From contig NZ_KN882182.1 in the NCBI RefSeq assembly GCF_000934755.1, positions 1 to 51,867 of the forward strand: DNA of 51,867 nucleotides, read 5' to 3'. The position numbers were made by a program, and so were the translations under genes. Below are positions 44,610 to 51,867 of this stretch, in pieces. This DNA comes from Desulfonatronovibrio magnus. Its GTDB lineage: Bacteria; Desulfobacterota; Desulfovibrionia; Desulfovibrionales; Desulfonatronovibrionaceae. Under the pieces are notes generated by a model that was not told the origin of the DNA, did no database searches, and saw only the letters and a program-made list of their open reading frames with translations. Position 1 is the first letter of the stretch; every line of letters begins with the position of its first letter.

Positions 44610-45131
44610 AAAGTTTACCTCTAAATTAACTATAAAATGAAGACTGCAAAACACTCAGGAAACACTCAGTATCTTATACAGTACTTTTACCCCGTTTGTA
44701 AACTTTGGATTTGGCAAACTTTTATAAAACAGTGAACAAGAGCAGCATCAACTGCATGGGAAAAGTAGTCGGGCAAATCTGATTTCGGCCGTTTGATCTA
44801 AAGACAGAATAAAATTCAACCAGCAGTAACTGGATTAAAATGATTCAATAGACTTACTTGAGAGTTAAAAGTTATCAGTTAATTGTTATTAGTTTAAGAA
44901 AAAAACATTATGATTTCAAATGGTTAGGCTTTGAAAACGACTGGATATCTAAAGCTTGTAAAATGGCAATAAATCCAAGGGGTTGCACAAGAACTTTTGA
45001 CTGTCCAGAGACTTAGTTTTCAGCAAAATCGGATAAGAAGACCTGGGACCGGGATGACGGTTAAAGCAGGCAGCTGCCTTTCTCCGTCATTCCGGCGAAA
45101 GCTGGAAGGGAGCATTACACATTTTAAAATA

Positions 45132-45188
45132 GTAACAGCTTCTACCTCATGGATTGACCATGTGAATCCATGGGGTAGAAGCTGTTAC
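45132..45188. repeat. Long near-perfect inverted repeat
   Basis: Arms of 24 bases starting GTAACAGCTTCTACC have one mismatch and surround a 9-base centre. It could form a strong hairpin in RNA, ending transcription of the diguanylate cyclase gene 8 bp away on the minus strand. The first six bases GTAACA match the ends of the 42291-42430 element. Just upstream (about 45090-45115) is CGTCATTCCGGCGAAAGC, a motif known from many bacterial intergenic repeats. The rest of 44610-45131 shows no gene. Confidence 0.7.
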
Positions 45189-45195
45189 AAAAATT

Positions 45196-46659
45196 TTAAC
45201 TTGAGACAGCCTCTCCAACACATATATCTGCTGAAGTACAGACCATGTTTCTGCCGCTGTTTTTTGCCATGTACAGGGCCTGATCAGCCTGGCTGATTAG
45301 ACTGTCTCCCGGGGTAAGAGGGTTGGGCTTAAGTGAAGCCACACCAATGCTGGCAGTAACATTGAACCTTTTATTATCATAAGAAAAACTTGTTTTACCA
45401 ATTTTTTTCCTGAGTCTTTCCGCCAGAAGCCACGCCTGTTCCTCATTAGTCTCAGGTAGAATAACTACAAACTCCTCGCCCCCATATCGAGCTGCGATAT
45501 CTGTTTCACGAACAGTCTCTTCAAGCAGTGATCCAACTTTTTTTAATACCAAATCACCGGCAATATGGCCATACGTATCATTGAGGCGTTTGAAATAGTC
45601 GAGATCCAGCATAATCAGGCTTAAAGGCTTGGGATTTCTCTGGTGTCTTTTCAACTCTATGCGCAACACCCTATTAAAATGCTGACGATTATACACACTG
45701 GTCAAGCCGTCCAAATCTGCTTCAAATCTCAAATCTCTGTATTTAAGAGCGTTACGCAATGCCAAAGCCAGGTGATTCCCGGCACTGTGGATAATTTGCA
45801 GCTGATCTTTACCAAGTTTCAAAACATTGTCTGATGCCACAACCAGGGCTCCAAAACTTTCTTGACCGGTTTTCAGAGGAATAACTATCTGTTGCAGAGG
45901 GTTGGGCATCCAGCTTATTGTATTATCTTCAAAATTGAGATTGATCTCTTTAAAGTTTTCAATGTTCCTGTGGGTAAATCTTCTCCCTATCCCTAAAAGA
46001 TTCTCCCGCCACTTGTTTTTGAGATTTTTATTTTTAAACTCAGGCAAGTGCAGCTCGGCATTTATTTCCTGGTTTTCATTTTTTTTCCAGAATACTGTAG
46101 CTATGGCTCTGGAGTCTATCAGACCTGAAAATTCCTGTTTGGCAATCCTCAAAACATCATCTATCTTGAGAGAGGAAGATGATTTGGTCAATATTCTGTT
46201 AAGAAACTCAAGCTGAAGATTTTTTCTGGCCAGCAATTCCCTTTCTAAGGTTATCTCCCTGGCCATGAGGTGTAAATCTGTGTAAAGCTCCTGGATTTCC
46301 AGTGCCTTATCCCTGAGTCTGCTCAATGATCCAGGAGTTATTGGTCTGCGTATTATGCCCAGGAATGACCCCATATCATTACTTTCAGCTTCATTGACAT
46401 GGCTCTTTTCATCAATAACCAGAACCTGATGAACATTATATTGATCAGCAACAGCTTGATGAAAATCACTTTCAGACTTCTCAAAAGTACTGGCCGTGAG
46501 AAAAATAATTGAAGCGCTCGATGGGTCAGTGTTATTCAGGTCCATTGTGCCTATGGAGTTAGTGACAAACAATTGACATCCATGTGGCAAATTATGCTCT
46601 ATTTCCTTTGCTATTTCCTCAGGTAAGTCCAGAAGCCAGAATATGGTTTCCTGCTGCAT
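45196..46659 (-). CDS. Diguanylate cyclase (GGDEF) with N-terminal sensory regions
   Basis: The 487-residue protein starts at 46659 (AAGGAG 6 bases upstream). The N-terminal part resembles a pseudo-receiver without a clear phosphorylation site. A coiled segment and a GAF-like region (about 150-310) follow. The C-terminal GGDEF domain has LDLDYFKRLNDTYGHIAGD and the active loop GGEEF, so it should make cyclic di-GMP from GTP. An RxxD inhibitory site is not evident before the loop. It is soluble, with no membrane segment. Confidence 0.88.
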   Translation of the reverse strand: MQQETIFWLLDLPEEIAKEIEHNLPHGCQLFVTNSIGTMDLNNTDPSSASIIFLTASTFEKSESDFHQAVADQYNVHQVLVIDEKSHVNEAESNDMGSFLGIIRRPITPGSLSRLRDKALEIQELYTDLHLMAREITLERELLARKNLQLEFLNRILTKSSSSLKIDDVLRIAKQEFSGLIDSRAIATVFWKKNENQEINAELHLPEFKNKNLKNKWRENLLGIGRRFTHRNIENFKEINLNFEDNTISWMPNPLQQIVIPLKTGQESFGALVVASDNVLKLGKDQLQIIHSAGNHLALALRNALKYRDLRFEADLDGLTSVYNRQHFNRVLRIELKRHQRNPKPLSLIMLDLDYFKRLNDTYGHIAGDLVLKKVGSLLEETVRETDIAARYGGEEFVVILPETNEEQAWLLAERLRKKIGKTSFSYDNKRFNVTASIGVASLKPNPLTPGDSLISQADQALYMAKNSGRNMVCTSADICVGEAVSS

Positions 46660-46834
46660 GCTCAGCTCCTTAGTGATGGTGTTATCATTTAAGATCATTG
46701 ATTATTAACTTGCATGCAAAAAAAGATCCAAAAATAATCACTTGATTGATTGAAAGTAAATGTCTACCAGTTTTACCTCAAGAAGCTGGCTATGACCAAA
46801 AACTCTAAAACACAACTTCAGATACATATTACAA

Positions 46835-48448
46835 ATGATCAGGCATATCTGGGGCACCTTAGACCCTTTCTATGAGGCAGGTCCTTTTCTGGGACGAATA
46901 GAGGCCAACACAGGATTTCTCAGGGCGCTGCTCGAGGCAGACCCTTTTGACGAGTACCATTTCTTTGTGTCTTCAGAAAAAACTGCCTCCACCTGTAAAG
47001 CATTCATTAAGCAAAACTTTACAGCCATTCATCCAAAAATATCATTTATTCCAAGAACAAGACTGATTCAATGCCTGCAAAATAATCCATATAAGGTTTT
47101 CCATCTCTCTGATTGCATCAACTACCCTGTACATCTTGCCTTGCTAAGGAATAAATACAGCAAATCGCTTTTTTCCATAACCAGCATCACACACAGTTTA
47201 AGCTACAGCAGCTATTCTCATCAACTTCTTAAGCAACTCTGGCCTGGCTGGTCAGCAAAAGACGCTATTATCTGCTCATCAGCATGCGGCAGAAAGGTTC
47301 TTGAGAATTATTTTGAACATCTCCATAAGTACTACAGGCTGTCAGCTGACTTTACCCATCCACAACTGGTAACTATTCCTCTCGGCATCAATACAGAAGA
47401 TATAGCCAGTGCTGCAAAAAAGCCTGGGAACTCAAATCTTTTAAAAAATGATAAAGTCAATATTTTGTGCCTTGGCAGGATTTCCTGTTATTCCAAAATG
47501 GATGTCCTGCCCATCCTTAGAAGCTTTCAGTTGGGAAAAATATACGGACTGAACCTTGATTCTGTCAGACTGGTCATGGCAGGAGGTGTGGATCAAAAAG
47601 ATGATACTATAAAAAAACTCGCACTGTTTGCCCGTAACATTGGCCTGGAACTTATGGTTTTTCCCAACCCGGACCAGGCAAAGAAAATGGAATTGATGCA
47701 TCATGCAGATATTTTTGTTTCCATGTCTGACAATCCTCAGGAAACTTTTGGGCTAACCATCTTAGAGGCAGGTGCAGCAGAACTTGCCGTGGTAGCTTCA
47801 GACTATAATGGTTATAAGGAATTGATTAAAGATCAGGAAAACGGTTTTCTCATACCTACTCTTGGACCTGACAGCACAGAGTTTATCGATGATCTGGCCC
47901 CAATTTTATTCGACAGCGAATCACATCTTTTGCTGGCTCAAAGTTGTGCTGTGGATATTCATGCCCTGATCAAAGCCTTATCCTTACTCATAGTCAATCC
48001 TGACTTGAGAAAAAGTTTGGGTGCCAACCTGAAAAAATCAGTACAAGATTATGACTGGTCCCGGGTTATCCAGCAGTATCTGGAACTCTGGGACAACCTT
48101 TATAAGGCTGAACATAGAGAGAGTATGGACATTACCAGCCATGCCGCGCACACTCCATACGCGCAGATTTTTAAACACTACACCACAAATTCCTGGATCA
48201 ATTCAGTTTTAAGTCTGAGCAAACTTGGACAGGCTGTATATAAAAAGAAAGATTTTCCTGTTATATATGCTGGCATGTCCGAGATGATCGATCCCCAGAA
48301 AATAAGAATGCTTTTATTTTTATCCCGCGCTCCTATAAAATCATCCAACCTAATTGCAAGGCTTTCCGCATCCTTAGATCTTTCTCCGTCTGTTTCCCGC
48401 ATACTAGTATCCTGGGCTGTCAAGCAGGGACTCCTGCAAACCTCCTGA
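46835..48448 (+). CDS. Glycosyltransferase, GT4-like with long C-terminal extension
   Basis: This is a 537-residue GT-B fold protein. The C-terminal nucleotide-sugar part has VNILCLGRISCYSKMDVL and the family motif PQETFGLTILEAGAAELAVVASDYNGYKELI. The last 130 residues extend past the usual domain and are mostly helical. Donor and acceptor are unknown. It lies directly upstream of the flagellin gene on the same strand, so flagellin glycosylation is a reasonable guess, but envelope polysaccharide is equally possible. No good ribosome binding site is seen. Confidence 0.75.
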   Translation: MIRHIWGTLDPFYEAGPFLGRIEANTGFLRALLEADPFDEYHFFVSSEKTASTCKAFIKQNFTAIHPKISFIPRTRLIQCLQNNPYKVFHLSDCINYPVHLALLRNKYSKSLFSITSITHSLSYSSYSHQLLKQLWPGWSAKDAIICSSACGRKVLENYFEHLHKYYRLSADFTHPQLVTIPLGINTEDIASAAKKPGNSNLLKNDKVNILCLGRISCYSKMDVLPILRSFQLGKIYGLNLDSVRLVMAGGVDQKDDTIKKLALFARNIGLELMVFPNPDQAKKMELMHHADIFVSMSDNPQETFGLTILEAGAAELAVVASDYNGYKELIKDQENGFLIPTLGPDSTEFIDDLAPILFDSESHLLLAQSCAVDIHALIKALSLLIVNPDLRKSLGANLKKSVQDYDWSRVIQQYLELWDNLYKAEHRESMDITSHAAHTPYAQIFKHYTTNSWINSVLSLSKLGQAVYKKKDFPVIYAGMSEMIDPQKIRMLLFLSRAPIKSSNLIARLSASLDLSPSVSRILVSWAVKQGLLQTS

Positions 48449-48598
48449 GTCTGACCAATTTTTCGCAACTTAAACTCCGGCTATCAATTTTTTAGTCCGG
48501 AATTTCAACTGGGAAATTTTGTCCTGATTTTGACTTTCTCAAATATCGCACCTTAATCAATTCACGTAACTAACTGTAATAAAAAGATTTTTTTTCAA

Positions 48599-48614
48599 TG
48601 GCACACCCATTGCT
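48599..48614 (+). promoter_or_regulatory. Sigma-54 promoter of the flagellin gene
   Basis: TGGCAC-ACCCA-TTGCT matches the -24/-12 consensus (TGGCAC N5 TTGCW) exactly, 67 bp before the flagellin start codon. It implies RpoN-dependent transcription with an enhancer-binding activator. Confidence 0.9.
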
Positions 48615-48681
48615 TAAAAGTTTTCAAAACAACTCACACGGATTGCGATATACTTGAATACTAATTGAGGAGGTTAATCCT

Positions 48682-49599
48682 ATGTCTTTGGTCATCAATC
48701 ACAATTTAATGGCAATGAACGCGTCACGCAACCTTGGTGACGCTTATGGCAACCTTGCAACATCCACGAGACGTCTTTCATCAGGTCTCAGAATAGGAAC
48801 AGCAGCAGATGATGCTGCAGGACTAGCTGTCAGAGAGCTTATGCGAGCAGATATAGCAGCCATGAACCAGGGCATTCGCAATGCCAATGACGGCATATCC
48901 CTGATTCAAACAGCTGACGGTGCTCTCGGAGTTATCGATGAGAAACTCATTCGCATGAAAGAATTGGCTGAACAGGCAGCAACTGGTACTTATAATTCTG
49001 ATCAAAGACTTATTATTGATTCAGAGTACCAGGCTATGGCCTCGGAAATCACCCGTATCGCCAATGCCACAAAGTTTAACGGTATATATCTTCTAAACGG
49101 CAATATTTCAGCCAGTGCAGGCAATCCTGCTGAATGGGGGGGGAGCTATGACGGCTCAGGCGTCCAGCCTCAGGGGCCTTTGAAAATCCACTTTGGCCCT
49201 GGAAATGACGCAGCTGAGGACTACTACTATATTGAAATAGGAACTTCCACGGCTTCAGCTCTTGGAGTAGGAAACTCAGCCGCAGCAGGAGCAGGCTTTT
49301 CCATATCTACCCAACAGGGAGCGCAGGAAGCCTTGGAAGCCCTGGATGAGGCCATTATATCCAAGGATAAAATCAGAGCTCAGTTAGGTGCGCTGCAAAA
49401 CAGACTCGAAAACACCATCACTAATCTTCAGATCCAGTCTGAAAATCTGCAGGCAGCAGAATCACGCATCTCCGACGTTGATGTGGCTCAGGAAATGACA
49501 GAATTTGTCCGTAACCAGATTCTTACCCAGGGAGCGGTCGCCATGCTGGCTCAGGCCAACAACCTGCCTAGAATGGCAATGCAGCTTATCCAGGGATAA
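48682..49599 (+). CDS. fliC: Flagellin
   Basis: This 305-residue flagellin has the conserved N-terminal coiled region (SLVINHNLMAMNASRNLG, RLSSGLRI, AADDAAGLAV), a short variable middle (about 140-215) and the conserved C-terminal region ending AQANNLPRMAMQLIQG. It is exported unprocessed and polymerises into the filament. GGAGG lies 8 bases before the ATG. It is monocistronic, between a sigma-54 promoter and a strong hairpin. Confidence 0.97.
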   Translation: MSLVINHNLMAMNASRNLGDAYGNLATSTRRLSSGLRIGTAADDAAGLAVRELMRADIAAMNQGIRNANDGISLIQTADGALGVIDEKLIRMKELAEQAATGTYNSDQRLIIDSEYQAMASEITRIANATKFNGIYLLNGNISASAGNPAEWGGSYDGSGVQPQGPLKIHFGPGNDAAEDYYYIEIGTSTASALGVGNSAAAGAGFSISTQQGAQEALEALDEAIISKDKIRAQLGALQNRLENTITNLQIQSENLQAAESRISDVDVAQEMTEFVRNQILTQGAVAMLAQANNLPRMAMQLIQG

Positions 49600-49627
49600 G
49601 ACGTGATTGAGGTGTGACCAGAGACAT

Positions 49628-49657
49628 GAATGGCTGGAGTCACGACTCCAGCCATTC
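49628..49657. terminator. Strong hairpin between flagellin and rnc
   Basis: GAATGGCTGGAGT/ACTCCAGCCATTC forms a perfect 13-bp stem with loop CACG between convergent genes. A U tract is not directly adjacent on the plus strand. It likely ends or stabilises the flagellin transcript. Confidence 0.7.
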
Positions 49658-49678
49658 AACCAAAAAAGTGGTCACTAA

Positions 49679-50416
49679 TCAGGCAGAAGCACGGGAAAGC
49701 TCTTGAATTGCTTTGCCTGCAGCCTTTTGTTCCGCCTTTTTCACACTGCTGGCTGAGGCATCCACGTATACGCCATTGGGCAATTCCACTCTTACCCGAT
49801 AAGTTTTTTCATGTTCCGGACCCGAGCTTTCCATAAGGGCATAAACCGGGCGAGCTTTGAAAAGACTTTGAGTGGCCTCCTGAAGCCTGCTTTTATAATC
49901 TTTGCAGGAAGGAAGGCTTTCAACGCTGTCCGGTATGAAATTCATGAAAATTTTTTTTATGCATTCATGAGCAGTTTCATATCCCGAATCAAGATACACA
50001 GCACCCAGAACAGCCTCAAGAGTATCGCTGAGTACAGAATCCCTTTCTCGTCCTCCTTGATGATCCTCACCTTTTCCCAGTAAAATATAATCCCCGAGAG
50101 AAAGTGTCCTGGCAATCCTTGCCAGGGACGGTTCACTGACAAGACCTGCCCTGAGTTTGGTTAAGTGCCCTTCAGAAGCTTCAGGAAAAGAATAAAACAA
50201 AATACGCGAAATACATAACTCAAGCACTGCGTCCCCTAAAAACTCCAAACGCTCATTATGCTCAATTCCATGTTCATTGGCATATGAACTGTGAGTCAAC
50301 GCCTGGCTAAGAAGGTCTTTGTGTTTAAAATAATAACCAATTTTTTTTTGAATTAGTTCCTGATTTTCCATGATTACGGTAAAAATTGCCTCATGTTGCG
50401 TTGAATTAATTATCAT
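49679..50416 (-). CDS. rnc: Ribonuclease III
   Basis: RNase III (245 residues) cleaves double-stranded RNA in rRNA and mRNA processing. The catalytic signature is NERLEFLGDAVLELC with its acidic residues. A second acidic site is in SDTLEAVLGAVYLDSG, and a C-terminal double-stranded RNA-binding domain begins near residue 170. AGGAAG lies 9 bases before the ATG at 50416. An inner ATG at 50371 would give a more typical 230 residues but has no good ribosome binding site. Confidence 0.95.
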   Translation of the reverse strand: MIINSTQHEAIFTVIMENQELIQKKIGYYFKHKDLLSQALTHSSYANEHGIEHNERLEFLGDAVLELCISRILFYSFPEASEGHLTKLRAGLVSEPSLARIARTLSLGDYILLGKGEDHQGGRERDSVLSDTLEAVLGAVYLDSGYETAHECIKKIFMNFIPDSVESLPSCKDYKSRLQEATQSLFKARPVYALMESSGPEHEKTYRVRVELPNGVYVDASASSVKKAEQKAAGKAIQELSRASA

Positions 50417-50618
50417 TTGAAAACACTTCCTGTGTCAAAATATTGATTTTCTTTTTACACACAAATCATCAACGGTCAATCCCCTGAATATCAGACTAAA
50501 AATCTTTTACCCTCTTACCTGAAATTTCTACCCTTTCGTCTATTTCTTTTGGATCTTTACCGTAAGCCAACATATAGTTTTAATTCTCAAGTTCATATAA
50601 TTATTTTTAGGAGGGCTT

Positions 50619-51686
50619 ATGCTTGGTTTGTATATCGGTTCAACTACAGGATATTCCGGAAAAAACATGATTGCCATGTCAATGGGCAAAAAATTCCAGA
50701 AAATGGGACTTAACGTAGGATACATGAAGCCAGTTGGTGTAATGCCCAAGGAAATCGATGGAAAGCTGGGGGATGAAGATGCATTTTTTGTTCAGGAAGT
50801 TTTAGGGCTGTCTGAGGATCCATCCAAGGTTACCCCTGTTCTCGTAGACCAGGATTTCAAGGTCAAGGCCTTTCGTGGACAATGCGAGGATCTTTTGCCT
50901 GTGATAAAAAAAAACTATCAAGATATAAGCCAGGACAAAGACGTAATGATCGTCTCTGGTTCAGGAAGCATGTATTCAGGCAAATATTGCGGTCTGGACG
51001 GAGTAAGTGTAGTAGAGGCCTTGAATTTGAACGCAGTTGTTATTGACCGATTCAACAAAGAACTCAACTATGACTACATGACAGTGCTTAAAGACTCTCT
51101 TGGAGACAGGATGCTCGGGGCCATTCTTAATGATATTCCACCCTACTTTAATGAAGAAATAAACTCCATGCTTGCCCCGTTTCTTGAGAGCAAAGGGATC
51201 AAGATCCTGGGAATCATTCCCAAAGATCCCCTTATGGGAGCCATAAAAGTTTCAGACCTGGCAAAACGACTTGGTGGAAAAATAATTTCCGCCCCGGATA
51301 AAGCAGACAAGGTAGTGGAAAATTTTATCATTGGAACCATGCAGGTGGAAAACTTCATGCTGCACTTTAAAAAAAGCAAACGCTCTGCAGTAATCGTAGG
51401 TGGAGATCGCTCTGATGTTCAGCTTGTAGCGTTGGAAGGAAATGCACAATGCCTTATCCTGACAGGCAATCTTTACCCCAATGATATCATTCTCACTCGC
51501 TCTGAAGTACTGGGGATACCCATCATTATGGTCCGCGACGATACTTATGCAGTTGCCAGAGAAATGGACACCCTGCTTTCCAGGCACAAATTAAGAGACG
51601 TCATCAAAATTCAGCACGGCAGCCAGCTTGTCAATTCAGCAGTAGACTATCAATATATTAAGGAAACTTTTGACTTAAAGTGGTAG
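50619..51686 (+). CDS. BioD-like/DRTGG-domain protein (Pta N-terminal-like), paralogue 2
   Basis: The 355-residue protein is closely related to the product of 18650-19723, with long shared stretches (YPNDIILTRSEVLG, KPVG, SGKYC-LDG). The P-loop region reads GSTTGYSGKNMIAMSMGKKF and the DRTGG region VGGDRSDVQLVALEGN. No catalytic phosphotransacetylase domain is present. A function in sensing or supporting acetyl-phosphate/acetyl-CoA metabolism is inferred only from the family. GGAGG lies close to the start. The 50417-50618 upstream region shows no gene. Confidence 0.8.
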   Translation: MLGLYIGSTTGYSGKNMIAMSMGKKFQKMGLNVGYMKPVGVMPKEIDGKLGDEDAFFVQEVLGLSEDPSKVTPVLVDQDFKVKAFRGQCEDLLPVIKKNYQDISQDKDVMIVSGSGSMYSGKYCGLDGVSVVEALNLNAVVIDRFNKELNYDYMTVLKDSLGDRMLGAILNDIPPYFNEEINSMLAPFLESKGIKILGIIPKDPLMGAIKVSDLAKRLGGKIISAPDKADKVVENFIIGTMQVENFMLHFKKSKRSAVIVGGDRSDVQLVALEGNAQCLILTGNLYPNDIILTRSEVLGIPIIMVRDDTYAVAREMDTLLSRHKLRDVIKIQHGSQLVNSAVDYQYIKETFDLKW

Positions 51687-51706
51687 CAGACTTTCTTCGT
51701 TGCCAT

Positions 51707-51731
51707 GGCTCTCACGTTAAGCGTGAGAGCC
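51707..51731 (+). terminator. Hairpin after the second DRTGG gene
   Basis: GGCTCTCACG/CGTGAGAGCC forms a perfect 10-bp stem with a 5-base loop 20 bp after the stop codon. The following CAATCAATTC is not a true U run, so termination efficiency is uncertain. Confidence 0.6.
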
Positions 51732-51744
51732 AATCAATTCTAAG

Positions 51745-51867
51745 GTAACAGTTTAGCCCTTTTAAAGAAAAACTTACAAGTAACTATAATCGTTTTGCTA
51801 ACAAAATCAGACGGTTACAATTCTCATATTTTTACGATTTTTGCTTATGATTGATGCACATTTGCCT
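51745..51867 (+). repeat. Palindromic-element end, half R1 and start of module C
   Basis: GTAACAGTTTAGCC (51745-51758) equals the end of the element at 42291-42430. A half R1 (CTTACAAGTAACTA) and the first about 85 bp of module C follow, nearly identical to 8301-8395. The window stops within module C. Confidence 0.85.

Overview
The window looks like chromosome of a sulfate-reducing deltaproteobacterium, most probably of the Desulfovibrionales. The main grounds are a complete Tmc transmembrane electron-transfer complex with an acidic-type tetraheme cytochrome c3, a pyruvate carboxylase / PEP synthase / biotin ligase block, a selenocysteine peroxiredoxin, a sigma-54 flagellin promoter and the absence of oxygen-respiration genes. 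This is inference from gene content; no rRNA, tRNA, CRISPR array, prophage or transposase gene was seen.

Layout. 1-8015: a CheX-like protein (DUF3334), an APS/PAPS-reductase-like protein divergent from a half-size permease, a repeat-filled gap, an HI0933-type flavoprotein, a lipoprotein, an M50 protease with CBS domains, and CobT. 8016-12990: repeat-rich DNA holding YjbQ, the selenoprotein peroxiredoxin (in-frame TGA plus a SECIS-like hairpin), PncC and a small membrane protein. 13001-19723: carbon and energy block porCDAB, then ADP-forming acetyl-CoA synthetase and a BioD-like/DRTGG protein; together these would turn pyruvate into acetate with ATP formation. 19962-23764: tmcDCBA, in the reverse of the order usually described. 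23793-34476 (minus strand): dxs, PEP synthase, pyruvate carboxylase and birA, i.e. isoprenoid precursor supply, gluconeogenesis and anaplerosis. 34935-46659: signalling genes (CheY-like regulator, CheR, CheB, CheW, an RsbW-like kinase with an RsbU-like phosphatase, a diguanylate cyclase) mixed with a rhodanese-rubrerythrin fusion, cardiolipin synthase, AMMECR1 and a thioredoxin-reductase-like protein. 46835-51686: glycosyltransferase, sigma-54-driven flagellin, RNase III, and a second BioD-like/DRTGG paralogue.

The least ordinary aspects are the selenoprotein and the non-coding repeats. Several repeat families occupy nearly all long intergenic gaps: a modular composite (about 50-bp R1 units separating modules B and C) present in both orientations and at both window ends; MITE-like elements with terminal inverted repeats; and a 264/379-bp repeat pair in which comparing the copies reveals small palindromic insertions. 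Several gene stop codons lie inside these repeats. Both ends of the window fall inside module C in the same orientation, as expected of an assembly contig broken at a repeat.
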